From the NCBI RefSeq assembly GCF_014078525.1, contig NZ_MU078698.1, forward strand, positions 1 to 64,000: a stretch of DNA of 64,000 nucleotides. Direction: 5' to 3'. Position 1 is the first letter of the stretch. Each line of letters starts with the position of its first letter. This stretch comes from Nitrosopumilus sp. b3 (GTDB taxonomy: Archaea; Thermoproteota; Nitrososphaeria; Nitrososphaerales; Nitrosopumilaceae). The notes below the pieces were generated by a model, which saw nothing but the letters and a program-made list of their open reading frames with translations, was not told where the DNA came from and ran no database searches. Of the stretch, positions 25,599 to 33,552 are shown piece by piece. The position numbers and the translations under genes were made by a program.

Positions 25599-26880
25599 AA
25601 CTTTGTTTCACTACTTCTAAAGTGTCCTTTGTAATTTTTTTACATTTTTCTATGTCATTTGATTCTGCTGAAACTCTAATGATGTCTTCAGTGTTTGATT
25701 TCCTAATCAAAACCCAACTGTCATCGTCAATGATTCCTTTAATTCCATCTTGAGAATCGATCTCTGAATATTCTTTTGAAAATTTATTTTTTATCTCTTC
25801 TATTACTTTGTCATGAAAATTAGAATTAATTTTAGTTTTCTCTCTAATTTGGAAAAAACTTTTCATGTAATTTAGAATCTCATCAAATTTTGATGTACCT
25901 AACATGGATGCAATTAATCCACTGCTAAGAATACCTTCTCTACAATAATTAAACTCAGGTAAAATAAAACCACCACTACTTCCCTCTCCGCCTGCTTGAG
26001 CATTTGTCTGAAGCATGAGTTCTATTACATTTGCCTCACCCACCTTTGATCTTTTGATGGTCCCTCCCTTTTCTTTGATGTATTTTTCAATTGATATGCT
26101 TGTATCTGCACTCAGAACAAATTTTTTGTAACCTAATTCTAGAGATTTTGCAACTCCTAATCCCAATGTTACATCAGGAGTTTGTTTTTCACCTTTTCTT
26201 ACCACTACTAAGCGATCTCCATCTAAATCAAATGCAAATCCGATTTCCTTTTTGATTGATGCTGCTCTTAATTCAGATAATTCATCAGATGTAGGATCTG
26301 GACCTCTAGAACATTGCGAAAGTTCTTCATTTAATACTTCTACATTACATCCTGATTCTCTCAACAATTCTGGCGCAAATCCCTTTGCAGATCCACCACC
26401 AATATCTACTACTATATCTGGATTATTTTGAATATCTCCTATGATTTTTTTTGCATCTTCTATGTATGTTGATGTAATATTAGATTCAGAACCAATTTTT
26501 GATTTAATATTTTCTTGATGTTCAACAATTCTGGGTAATTCTTGCTCGTTAATTCCTCTTCCTTCAATTATGAATTTCATCCCATTCCACTCTATTGGAT
26601 TATGTGAAGAAGATATTACTAATCCTGCTCCATATTTTCTGGCCTCTCTAAAAACTACTGGAGTTGGTACCGTTCCTAAATTAAATACATCTATGCCATT
26701 TTTCATTAATTCTGCACTTGCAACATTTTTAATCATATCTCCTGATGGCCTAGTGTCTTTCCCAATTACACATTTTTGTGATTTGATTAAACTCGAAAAA
26801 TTATTACAAAACTCTAACACGTCTTTTAGGTTTAGATCTTCTCCAAATACTCCTCTAACTCCTGAAATAGTTTTCTTCAA
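25582..26880 (-). CDS. phosphohexomutase (phosphoglucosamine/phosphomannomutase family)
   Basis: 432 aa alpha-D-phosphohexomutase converting hexose 6- and 1-phosphates, used for UDP-GlcNAc or GDP-mannose supply to surface glycans. The phosphoserine loop VISSSHNPIEWNGMKF is near residue 90, the metal-binding loop FDLDGDRLVV near residue 215, the sugar-binding GEGSSGGFILPE near 300, and the phosphate-binding loop in the C-terminal domain (RVSAESND). Substrate (GlmM, ManB or Pgm) cannot be fixed from sequence. Divergent from tRNA-Thr. Confidence 0.92.
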   Translation of the reverse strand: MKKTISGVRGVFGEDLNLKDVLEFCNNFSSLIKSQKCVIGKDTRPSGDMIKNVASAELMKNGIDVFNLGTVPTPVVFREARKYGAGLVISSSHNPIEWNGMKFIIEGRGINEQELPRIVEHQENIKSKIGSESNITSTYIEDAKKIIGDIQNNPDIVVDIGGGSAKGFAPELLRESGCNVEVLNEELSQCSRGPDPTSDELSELRAASIKKEIGFAFDLDGDRLVVVRKGEKQTPDVTLGLGVAKSLELGYKKFVLSADTSISIEKYIKEKGGTIKRSKVGEANVIELMLQTNAQAGGEGSSGGFILPEFNYCREGILSSGLIASMLGTSKFDEILNYMKSFFQIREKTKINSNFHDKVIEEIKNKFSKEYSEIDSQDGIKGIIDDDSWVLIRKSNTEDIIRVSAESNDIEKCKKITKDTLEVVKQSYDKVR

Positions 26881-26901
26881 TTAATCCAACTCGGAAAGGC
26901 T

Positions 26902-26910
26902 TTTTATTAA
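26902..26910 (+). promoter_or_regulatory. TATA-like box of tRNA-Thr
   Basis: The sequence TTTTATTAA is centred about 28 bases upstream of the tRNA-Thr 5' end, with a purine-rich BRE-like GGAAAGGC just before it. It is supported by position and composition only. Confidence 0.45.
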
Positions 26911-26933
26911 CTCTGATGGATTTATCCAAAAGT

Positions 26934-27007
26934 GCCTTGGTAGCTCAGCCTGGTAGAGCGAACGCCTCGTAAGCGTTAGGTCGTGGGTTCGTACCCCATC
27001 CAGGGCT
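26934..27007 (+). tRNA. tRNA-Thr (CGT)
   Basis: Cloverleaf of 74 nt. The acceptor stem GCCTTGG pairs with CCAGGGC, the anticodon arm AACGC-CTCGTAA-GCGTT gives anticodon CGT, and the T arm is GTGGG-TTCGTAC-CCCAT. The discriminator base is T. No intron and no encoded CCA. Confidence 0.95.
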
Positions 27008-27042
27008 TTGATTTGTAAAAATTTTAAAATTATTTAGATTTT

Positions 27043-27120
27043 TTATTCATCGAAGGTTTCAATATCTATTTCTAATTCTTTTCCTAAACCTTGCCACCAT
27101 TCTTTTGTTTGATCTGTCAT
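27043..27120 (-). CDS. 25-residue acidic microprotein candidate
   Basis: ATG at 27118-27120 and TAA at 27043-27045 bound a 25-codon frame. The product begins TDQTKEWWQGLGKELEIDI and has a Trp pair and an acidic end. The start is preceded by GAGTATG-type sequence, not a strong ribosome-binding site. Kept because the composition is protein-like and the region is otherwise empty. Confidence 0.35.
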   Translation of the reverse strand: MTDQTKEWWQGLGKELEIDIETFDE

Positions 27121-27209
27121 ACTCCCCTCATAAATTACCTTGAATCGTCCTTTATAGATCTGTCGGTTCAATGATGATTGATCATTTCATAACAATTTCT
27201 AAAAAATCT

Positions 27210-27398
27210 TTATTCTTCTTTTTCTTCTTGCTTCCTTTTCATTTTTCGGTAAATAATTATCAATAATGTACCTCCTGCACAACCCCAAAATAATTCTGAT
27301 GTACCATTTCTAATTCCATATGGTTCAAGTAGACCTACAAATCCTAGAGTCATAATTGCTACAAGAACTAAACCTACCATCTCAAGTATTTTTGCCAT
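27210..27398 (-). CDS. small membrane protein with two spans
   Basis: 62 aa. Two hydrophobic segments (MVGLVLVAIMTLGFVGLL and FWGCAGGTLLIIIYR) are joined by a short loop containing GIRNGTSE, and the tail is strongly basic then acidic (KMKRKQEEKEE). It lies head-to-head with another two-span small protein at 27460; the similar architecture suggests related or paired functions. Family not recognised. Confidence 0.7.
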   Translation of the reverse strand: MAKILEMVGLVLVAIMTLGFVGLLEPYGIRNGTSELFWGCAGGTLLIIIYRKMKRKQEEKEE

Positions 27399-27459
27399 GA
27401 TTCTCTATTGCCATCATCTAATTTCAAAAAGATATATGGTTTTGTAAATTAGTTCATTT

Positions 27460-27672
27460 ATGGATAAATATCTTTTAATAATTTTGATTTTTATGGTCGT
27501 GACTATTCCTATAGCATTTGTTGAACCCTCATCAGGCGAATTTCGAGATCCTCCACTTATTCCACTATTTTATGCTGCAATTGCAGGAATAATCATCATT
27601 TTAGTTTACAGTTCATACAAAGAAAAGAAAGAACGACAGAAAGCAAATGCTAAAAGAAGATCTAGAAAATAG
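27460..27672 (+). CDS. small membrane protein with two spans
   Basis: 70 aa. First segment LLIILIFMVVTIPIAFV could be a span or signal peptide, then a Pro-rich loop (EPSSGEFRDPPLIP) and a second span (FYAAIAGIIIILVYSSY) with a Lys/Arg-rich tail. Convergent with the wHTH gene, 3 bp apart. Unknown function. Confidence 0.7.
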   Translation: MDKYLLIILIFMVVTIPIAFVEPSSGEFRDPPLIPLFYAAIAGIIIILVYSSYKEKKERQKANAKRRSRK

Positions 27673-27675
27673 ATT

Positions 27676-28002
27676 TTAAAGTTCTAATCCAAATGATTCT
27701 GCAATACTTGAAAAGTTTGCATAAGATTCCAAATACTGTCTTCCTTTTGGTGTAATTACAAAAGTATTCTTTCCATCAAATTCAATTTTGTTAATTAATC
27801 CTGCACCGGTTAAATTCTGCAAGAATTTTGATAGTCTTGAATGTGATAAATTAGCCTTTGTTAGAAGTGAAGTTGTTTTGATGCCTTCCTGTCCAGACTG
27901 TTCAGTAGCAGTAAGCAAGTCTGCAACTATTTGCATGCTAGTTCTATAGGAAACCATACGTATGATATTTTCAAACTCAGATATAAGGGTATTACCATTC
28001 AT
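27676..28002 (-). CDS. winged-helix transcriptional regulator
   Basis: 108 aa, one winged helix-turn-helix domain of the short type abundant in ammonia-oxidising archaea. Helix region TSLLTKANLSHSRLSKFLQNLTGAG includes the recognition helix, followed by the wing (DGKNTFVITPKGRQYLE). It is clearly similar in layout to the regulator at 34821-35108 (both have KANLSHSR or KANISHSR). No ligand domain. It is divergent from the 196-aa gene with about 40 bp between, so it may regulate that gene or itself. Confidence 0.85.
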   Translation of the reverse strand: MNGNTLISEFENIIRMVSYRTSMQIVADLLTATEQSGQEGIKTTSLLTKANLSHSRLSKFLQNLTGAGLINKIEFDGKNTFVITPKGRQYLESYANFSSIAESFGLEL

Positions 28003-28041
28003 TCAGATCAGATAAATATGCTCTAGGCTGATCTGTCTGCG

Positions 28042-28632
28042 TTGTCTTCTCAATCTTCAATTCCTTGGTTTGATGACTTCGTAGGTGTTGCCTACAGATA
28101 TTATGACCTTAGAATGAATGTGGTTCCTTTGTTTACTGAGCAAAAAGAATCGGCTTCTATTTGGCATGATACTATTCATTGGTGGGTAGATCCATCTATC
28201 AAAATCCGATTTGTAGAAATTGATGATAGTTATTGGTTCATCATGGGATCGGATTCCCAAAAACCTGATACCAACTTGTCATTTTTCAAAGTCTTGCCAA
28301 AGTCTGAAAATTATGAACGGTTTAAGAAAGGGCATGGTGGAGAAGCATATCTTAGATTAGGAGTGTATACAAAAAAATCACTTAATGATGTAAAAAAAGA
28401 TGCCTTATGTGATTGTACTCATGAAGCACAAGATCATGATGAAAACGATAATGATGAATGTCTTTTCAAAAGTTGTGATTGCAAACAATTTTCTAGTTTT
28501 CAAATAAATTTATTGAAAAGAAAAAAAACTACAACTGACATTAAATTTTTACAAGAAAAAGATGTAAAAGATGATCCGCTTGCATGGAATTGTCTTAATG
28601 CAAACAAGTATTCAAAATCAGAAAAACTCTAG
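28042..28632 (+). CDS. hypothetical protein with C-x-C-x-H/C-x-C metal motif
   Basis: 196 aa, starting at TTG 28042 close to a divergent regulator. Residues 1-120 form a mixed fold rich in Trp and Tyr (WHDTIHWWVDPSIKIRF). Residues 128-155 contain the spaced ligands CDCTHEAQDHDE and CLFKSCDCKQF, a pattern of short zinc-binding modules seen in many otherwise unrelated proteins. The C-terminus ends 4 bp inside the convergent zinc-ribbon gene. Function unknown. Confidence 0.72.
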   Translation: MSSQSSIPWFDDFVGVAYRYYDLRMNVVPLFTEQKESASIWHDTIHWWVDPSIKIRFVEIDDSYWFIMGSDSQKPDTNLSFFKVLPKSENYERFKKGHGGEAYLRLGVYTKKSLNDVKKDALCDCTHEAQDHDENDNDECLFKSCDCKQFSSFQINLLKRKKTTTDIKFLQEKDVKDDPLAWNCLNANKYSKSEKL

Positions 28633-28832
28633 TCTAAATGTTTGTTTACTCTTACGTGTTCTCCTGGATAATGTTCATTGATTTTTTTTGAATAACAATC
28701 TCCACAAATCGAACCTTTGATTCCCCATTCATCCATTGGATTGTAATGAAGTTTGATTTTTTCACTACAAATAACACATTTTTCTTTTGAAACCAAACTG
28801 CTTTTGGTCTTTTTAATCAATATAAAAAACAT
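28629..28832 (-). CDS. small zinc-ribbon protein
   Basis: 67 aa with two CxxC knuckles (EKCVICSEK and SICGDCYSK) 24 residues apart, a classical zinc ribbon. The first 18 residues (MFFILIKKTKSSLVSKEK) may be over-extended; the true start could be internal. Convergent overlap of 4 bp with the preceding gene. Function unknown; nucleic acid or protein binding is typical for such ribbons. Confidence 0.7.
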   Translation of the reverse strand: MFFILIKKTKSSLVSKEKCVICSEKIKLHYNPMDEWGIKGSICGDCYSKKINEHYPGEHVRVNKHLD

Positions 28833-28961
28833 TCTCGTAGAAAATCAAAATCATAATAATTATGTTAAATATCACTGGGTTTTACTAATTTTGGGTAAGA
28901 TAGTCTGACCAATGTAAACCTCCTGCAAGATTTTTACTTGGTTGGACTTCTGCCTTTAAAA

Positions 28962-30713
28962 TTAAAATAAACTATTTGCCAGTTTTTTTAAGGATACAAT
29001 TTCATCATCTTCCTGTCTAATTTTTTTATCAATTACACGCAGCATTGTATCATTCCAAACATGTTGAGAGAAGAAATTGTGCTTTGTGTTTGCCATCTCA
29101 ATTTCATCATCTACGACTGTATCTTCAAGGAATTTTGTCACAATAATGTCTGTTATCTTTAAAATTCTGGAATTTAATTTGAAACTACGAAAAATAGGCT
29201 CTAATTTTCTAATGTCTCCTTTGTAGTCTCCTTTTGATTCGAGAATTTTCTTATGTAATATTCTAAAGTATACTGCAACAAAAAATAATGTTGCATATCT
29301 TTTTGTTTTATGTCCTCCTTGTTTTCCATACTTTAATGATTTTTTGGCAAATTCTTTGACAAGATATGGATATAGTAAAAGTCTGTAATCATCTTTTAGA
29401 TTGTCGTTGAAAATGTCGTCGTATTTACTTCCTCTTGGAAGAAATTGAGCTGGTGAACTATATGCCTCTGTTGGTCTTTGTTCAATTCCTGCAACTAGTG
29501 ATTGAATTGCATCTTTGGCAACAATTACTTTTTTATGATTATCTGGGAGATAATTATTGTAAATTAAATCACCTTCATATTCACATTGTTTAGATTTTGA
29601 TTTACTGTCAAAAGAGCCTGCTTGAATTTCATAAAAATAACCACAATTTCTTAACTGTGATTTAATTGATTTGTGAAAATCCATTAAAGAAACAAGATCT
29701 TTTCCTCTAACTGAATTTTGAGAATTTCTATATTTAGTAATGTTATTTTGTTCTTGCTCATCATCAGCTTTGATAATAGTAACTGTCATGGAACCGTCCA
29801 TATTTTTTGTTCTCTTTGAGTGATCAAGAATTGAATTTGATGTTTGAGCACCATTAACTATTTGAGGTGCATGAAGTTCAATCAAATTCTCTCCCAATTC
29901 TGTAAAGTCACTAACTACAATTGTAATTCCATTATTATAAAAAAAGAATTTATTTGGATTACTTTGTAATGTTTCTCTTAATCCTTTGTTGACTGTAGTC
30001 TTAAACTGCATCCATTGCCTAATGTTTGATTCAAAAACATAATCTCTACTCTTACTTACAAATTCTGTTAATTCTCGTAGTTTTAAAATACCTAGAATGG
30101 TATTTTCATGCCTAAGCATTCTCTCTAGTTTGATTGACGATTTTTTTCCTGCAGCTGGTTTTTTGATTCTATCCCATAATTTTTGAATGATTTTTTCTTC
30201 ATCAATGATTTCAACCATTTCATCTTTGTAATCTACTTTCTGATCAGTTACATAGCAGCATTTTATCTTTAGATTTTTTTCTTTAATTTTTGTAACAAGC
30301 TGAGCCAATTCTGGCCTCATTTTTTTAACATCTTTTGCTAGTAATCTCTTTGCATCTTCTTTGAATTTTGCTATTGCTTCTAATGAGTGAGATGTTCCAT
30401 ATTTTGATTGAAATAATCTAATCGTGTTATCTGAAAAATCTACTGGTAAATATGCGTCAATTCCTAGATCGTTTGCACCATCCACAATTGCATCAGCTGC
30501 ATCGTCTTCAGTGGCCTCAAAAACTCTTGTTAAAACCCATTGAAGAAAATTATTTCCTTTTTCAACCTCACTTTTAGAATTTTCAGCATATTCATGAATA
30601 CTCCCTCTGATATTCTCAGCAAATCCTTCTAGTGGGGGACTAGAGTTTTTTTGTACTAAAAGTGTATGAGAGCCTGGAATGTACTCTAGCAACCCATTTT
30701 CATTTTGCGCCAA
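28962..30713 (-). CDS. AIPR-family protein with N-terminal nuclease-like domain
   Basis: 583 aa. The C-terminal two thirds carry features of the abortive-infection phage-resistance (AIPR) family: FFYNNGITIVVSDF, APQIVNGAQTSNSIL and YRNSQNSVRGKDLVSLMDF. The N-terminal part has NDLGIDAY (Asp86) and LFQSKYG (Gln102, Lys104), the D...QxK arrangement of Mrr-like PD-(D/E)XK nucleases. A nuclease role in anti-phage defence is known for relatives and inferred here. It is a single gene without restriction or methylase partners nearby; a short wHTH and zinc-ribbon genes lie downstream. Confidence 0.85.
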   Translation of the reverse strand: MAQNENGLLEYIPGSHTLLVQKNSSPPLEGFAENIRGSIHEYAENSKSEVEKGNNFLQWVLTRVFEATEDDAADAIVDGANDLGIDAYLPVDFSDNTIRLFQSKYGTSHSLEAIAKFKEDAKRLLAKDVKKMRPELAQLVTKIKEKNLKIKCCYVTDQKVDYKDEMVEIIDEEKIIQKLWDRIKKPAAGKKSSIKLERMLRHENTILGILKLRELTEFVSKSRDYVFESNIRQWMQFKTTVNKGLRETLQSNPNKFFFYNNGITIVVSDFTELGENLIELHAPQIVNGAQTSNSILDHSKRTKNMDGSMTVTIIKADDEQEQNNITKYRNSQNSVRGKDLVSLMDFHKSIKSQLRNCGYFYEIQAGSFDSKSKSKQCEYEGDLIYNNYLPDNHKKVIVAKDAIQSLVAGIEQRPTEAYSSPAQFLPRGSKYDDIFNDNLKDDYRLLLYPYLVKEFAKKSLKYGKQGGHKTKRYATLFFVAVYFRILHKKILESKGDYKGDIRKLEPIFRSFKLNSRILKITDIIVTKFLEDTVVDDEIEMANTKHNFFSQHVWNDTMLRVIDKKIRQEDDEIVSLKKLANSLF

Positions 30714-30788
30714 TCAAAATTTCTGGTATGTTATATATTTAGAGAATTTGGTAATTATGTAATAACTTTGTTGTGGATGTGATATGTT

Positions 30789-31199
30789 TTGATAAAAAAA
30801 ATTTCTATTTTAAGCGCAGTCGTAGTAACTGTTATTGTAATTTTGACATTCTCATTAACAAATACTTCTGAAAATAAAACAACAGAAAAAGATGATTTGA
30901 TTGTTGAAGGTGATGTCATAATGCCTACAAAAGTTTCCCGTCCCGGATGTGAGGTGCAAGATATTTGTTACATTCCATCTTCAATTGTTACGGAAAAAGG
31001 GAAACCAGTAACATGGGTAAACCACGATTCTGCATTTCATAGTGTAACTTCTGGCTTTTACGAAGAGCCTACGGATCTTTTTGATAGTGGTCATTTAGAT
31101 CCGTTTGAATCCTATTCTGTTAGGTTTGATGAATCCGGAACATATGATTATTTTTGCACTCTTCATCCTTGGATGAAGGGCCAAGTGATTGTAAAATAA
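30789..31199 (+). CDS. type-1 copper protein (plastocyanin-like), exported
   Basis: 136 aa with an N-terminal signal anchor (SAVVVTVIVILTFSL) and one cupredoxin domain. Copper ligands are His84 (SAFHSV), Cys123, His126 and Met129 (FCTLHPWM). Such small blue copper proteins replace cytochromes as electron carriers in ammonia-oxidising archaea. TTG 30789 is the only fitting start, since the nearby ATG at 30784 leads to an immediate stop. The stop codon abuts the convergent tRNA-Cys gene. Confidence 0.92.
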   Translation: MIKKISILSAVVVTVIVILTFSLTNTSENKTTEKDDLIVEGDVIMPTKVSRPGCEVQDICYIPSSIVTEKGKPVTWVNHDSAFHSVTSGFYEEPTDLFDSGHLDPFESYSVRFDESGTYDYFCTLHPWMKGQVIVK

Positions 31200-31270
31200 G
31201 GTACCCGAGGGAGTCGAACCCCCTTGTATAAGCTTTGCAGGCTCACGCATAACCGTTCTGCCAGAGTACC
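31199..31270 (-). tRNA. tRNA-Cys (GCA)
   Basis: On the minus strand, acceptor GGTACTC pairs with GGGTACC, the anticodon arm TGAGC-CTGCAAA-GCTTA reads GCA, and the T arm contains GGGGGTTCGACTCCCTC. The discriminator U is the complement of base 31199, which is also the last base of the cupredoxin stop codon on the other strand. Confidence 0.94.
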
Positions 31271-31291
31271 GTTTTAAAAAACACAAAATGA

Positions 31292-31300
31292 ACAATTAAA
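31292..31300 (-). promoter_or_regulatory. TATA-like box of tRNA-Cys
   Basis: On the minus strand TTTAATTGT lies 22-30 bases upstream of the tRNA 5' end. Position and AT composition fit an archaeal TATA box. No further evidence. Confidence 0.4.
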
Positions 31301-31309
31301 CTCTTTAGA

Positions 31310-31531
31310 TTAGAATTTGTTAAATGGTTTTGAAGCCAACTTTACATCTTCTCCTTTTACTGTTTTCCTACCTGCATGAGAAGCCATATCTACTGCACTT
31401 TTTGCAATACTGTCTGCAACCTCTTCAATTATTCTTCTTAATTCATCTGCTGATTCATCGCTGACTCTTTCAGCACCAGCTTTTTTCAAAATTCTATACA
31501 TTGCAGATAATCCAAGTTCTGATGATCTCAT
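31310..31531 (-). CDS. archaeal histone
   Basis: 73 aa single histone fold of the HMfA/HMfB type that dimerises and wraps DNA. Seen: ELGLSAMYRILKKAGAERVS (alpha1-loop1), ADELRRIIEEVADSIAKSAVDMASHAGRKTVKGEDV (alpha2, loop2 with RKTV) and a short alpha3 (KLASKPFNKF). Tails are absent, as is usual in archaea. It lies head-to-head with the TatD gene (33 bp gap), so promoters overlap. Confidence 0.96.
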   Translation of the reverse strand: MRSSELGLSAMYRILKKAGAERVSDESADELRRIIEEVADSIAKSAVDMASHAGRKTVKGEDVKLASKPFNKF

Positions 31532-31564
31532 GAAATCTATTTTAATTTTTTCCGAAAAAAGATA

Positions 31565-32383
31565 ATGAGTGAAAAAATATCACCAAGGAATCGATTTATA
31601 CAGACTATTTTAAGAATTGATAAAGAAATGACATGGTATTTTGATTCCCACATACATTTGTCTGATCCTGAATATATCTCTGATATGGAATTTATTTTAA
31701 AAGAAATGGAGTATTTGCAAATTAAAGCATGTTGCGTATCTATGGATGTACAAAATTCATTAGAAACTCTAAAGTTAGCAAAAGACAGTGATCTTGTTTT
31801 ACCATTTATTGGAATTCATCCAGAATGTGCCAATGACAATCTTGAAAATATGATTGCCTTGATAGAAGACAATCATACACATCTTTCAGGAATTGGAGAA
31901 ATTGGATTAGATCCAACATATGTGAATAATACTGATGATGCTAAAAGACAACGACATGTTTTTGAAACATTATTATCATATGGGGAAAAATTTAACAAAC
32001 CCGTTTCAATCCATTCAAGAAAAAGTCTTGATGATATTTTTGAAATAATGACATCCTATAGTACTAAACATGCATTGCTTCACTGGTTTGATGGAAGTAA
32101 AAAACAGCTACGAAAAGCAATGGATATGGGATTTTTTGTATCTTATGGACCTGTAATGGTTTATGCAAATGATAAACAAACTTTAGTCTCTGTTACAGAT
32201 GAATCAAAAATCCTTGTTGAAACCGATGGTCCTGTAAAATTTTCTAGATGCTTTGAAATGAAGTCTGGACAAATTACCTTTATCCCTAGTGTGATCTTCT
32301 GTGCCTCAAAAATTCTAGGAAAAACGTTTGATGAAATGGCTTTTTCGCTAGAAAAAAACACAAATTCGTTCCTTGGAATATAG
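31565..32383 (+). CDS. TatD-like metal-dependent hydrolase
   Basis: TIM-barrel metallohydrolase. Metal ligands are visible in FDSHIHLS, GIGEIGLD, SIHSRKSLDD, LLHWFDG and ETDGPVKF. Family members are 3'-5' exonucleases or deoxyribonucleases in DNA repair, or unknown hydrolases. The reading frame begins 21 codons before an internal ATG (31628, MTWYFDSHIHLS), which matches the standard family start and may be the real one. Length 252-272 aa is normal. Confidence 0.92.
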   Translation: MSEKISPRNRFIQTILRIDKEMTWYFDSHIHLSDPEYISDMEFILKEMEYLQIKACCVSMDVQNSLETLKLAKDSDLVLPFIGIHPECANDNLENMIALIEDNHTHLSGIGEIGLDPTYVNNTDDAKRQRHVFETLLSYGEKFNKPVSIHSRKSLDDIFEIMTSYSTKHALLHWFDGSKKQLRKAMDMGFFVSYGPVMVYANDKQTLVSVTDESKILVETDGPVKFSRCFEMKSGQITFIPSVIFCASKILGKTFDEMAFSLEKNTNSFLGI

Positions 32384-32414
32384 GTATAAAATACCCCCAT
32401 TCTTAAATTGAATA

Positions 32415-32738
32415 TTGGATAGAATCAAGCGTCTTTCATACGAGGTTTTAGTAGATCATAAATCTAAATTTGGTGAAGACTTTGCTAATAACAAAAAAGC
32501 CCTTGATCAAATTTCTATAATCCGTTCTAAAGGTTTGAAAAACGAAATAGCTGGATATATCACAAAATTCATTAAAAAAGAGATTCGAGAAGAAAAATTC
32601 AAGCAATCTAGAATTGAATCTTCACGAATTGAAGAACAAAGAAATGAAGAGAATCAAGTAACAACACCTGAAACTGTTACAGAAGCAACACCTGAAACTG
32701 TTACAGAAGCAACACCTGAAGAAGAGAAAGCAGAATAG
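32415..32738 (+). CDS. rps17e: 30S ribosomal protein eS17 with C-terminal extension
   Basis: 107 aa. Residues 1-60 match archaeal/eukaryal eS17: MDRIKRLSYEVL, FGEDFANNKKALDQ and LKNEIAGYITKFIKKE. The C-terminal 45 residues are extra: a charged helix then a Thr/Glu-rich tail with an 8-residue motif TPETVTEA in two exact copies (24-bp direct repeats at 32664-32687 and 32688-32711). The start is TTG 32415. Follows the TatD gene by 31 bp. Confidence 0.92.
   Translation: MDRIKRLSYEVLVDHKSKFGEDFANNKKALDQISIIRSKGLKNEIAGYITKFIKKEIREEKFKQSRIESSRIEEQRNEENQVTTPETVTEATPETVTEATPEEEKAE
32664..32711 (+). repeat. 24-bp perfect tandem duplication in rps17e
   Basis: Two identical copies, in frame, encoding TPETVTEA twice in the disordered tail of eS17; a third partial unit (ACACCTGAA) follows. 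Confidence 0.85.
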
Positions 32739-32778
32739 AAAATTAAATATTAATTTTATAATTTACAATTAGATTAGA

Positions 32779-33552
32779 ATGATTACTGTAAAACTAGTAG
32801 GTGGTGCTAAAAAATCTTTTTTGACTGAAAACTTACAAATTGACAAATCTGATATCCCTATAAAAGAACTATTGAAACTTTTGTTAGAACTAAAACCTGT
32901 TGACTCACCAAAATTGGATATTGAAAATATCTTAATTGCAATAAATGGTGTAGATTCGTCTGCAATGGATGGTAAATCTACGATAATAAAAAATAATGAT
33001 CTTGTAAGTATAATTCCTGTTATTCATGGAGGAGCATCGAAAAAAATTACTTTCAAAATATCCTCAAAACAAATCCAAGTAATTGAAATAAAAGGTCAGC
33101 CATCAATAGATGTAAAATTCATTGATAATTTAAGAAACAAATATCCGAAAATTCAGATTCAAGCTGTTTCCAGTAGTTTTATTATGAATTCATATCATTT
33201 GAAAAAAATCATATCATTGTCTTTTGAATCTAAAAAAAATAATATTCTGCTATCAAATAAGCTTGAAATAGATATTTTGATGCGTTTTGCATTGACAAAG
33301 CAAATATCTGATGCAATATTGACCGTTGGAATAAAACCTAAATCAAATTTTATTCTAATTACCATTGGAGATAAAAAATCCCTAAATTCATTGTATGAAG
33401 ATTTACTACCTTTATCTGTAAATTTATTTGTAAAGAAAAATGATTCTTTTCTTAAAAAATATTTTAAAATTTCTCAAAAACAATTAGATGTTGTTTATTC
33501 TAAAAACCCTTTAGAAGATATTTTGATAGAAAAAGCTGCAATTCTAGTCTGA
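32779..33552 (+). CDS. fusion of MoaD/ThiS-like beta-grasp domain and KEOPS subunit Cgi121
   Basis: 257 aa. Residues 1-86 are a ubiquitin-like beta-grasp domain of MoaD/ThiS type (start MITVKLVGGAKKSF; end DLVSIIPVIHGGA with a Gly84-Gly85 pair, which in free sulfur carriers is the C-terminus). Residues 88-257 match Cgi121 of the KEOPS complex: QIQAVSSSFIMNSYHLKKII, SNKLEIDILMRFALTKQISDAI, TVGIKPKSNFILITIG. Cgi121 binds Bud32 and the tRNA 3' end in t6A formation. Context supports this: Sua5 (t6A) and a THUMP protein are immediately convergent. The linear fusion makes classical thiocarboxylation of the GG impossible unless it is cleaved. Confidence 0.8.
   Translation: MITVKLVGGAKKSFLTENLQIDKSDIPIKELLKLLLELKPVDSPKLDIENILIAINGVDSSAMDGKSTIIKNNDLVSIIPVIHGGASKKITFKISSKQIQVIEIKGQPSIDVKFIDNLRNKYPKIQIQAVSSSFIMNSYHLKKIISLSFESKKNNILLSNKLEIDILMRFALTKQISDAILTVGIKPKSNFILITIGDKKSLNSLYEDLLPLSVNLFVKKNDSFLKKYFKISQKQLDVVYSKNPLEDILIEKAAILV

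Noticed and set aside
28890-28958. Minus-strand open frame encoding a protein-like stretch (PSKNLAGGLHWSDYL) after the AIPR gene
   Set aside because: It has no ATG, GTG or TTG start in frame, and begins directly after a stop codon; may be a remnant, but cannot be called a gene.
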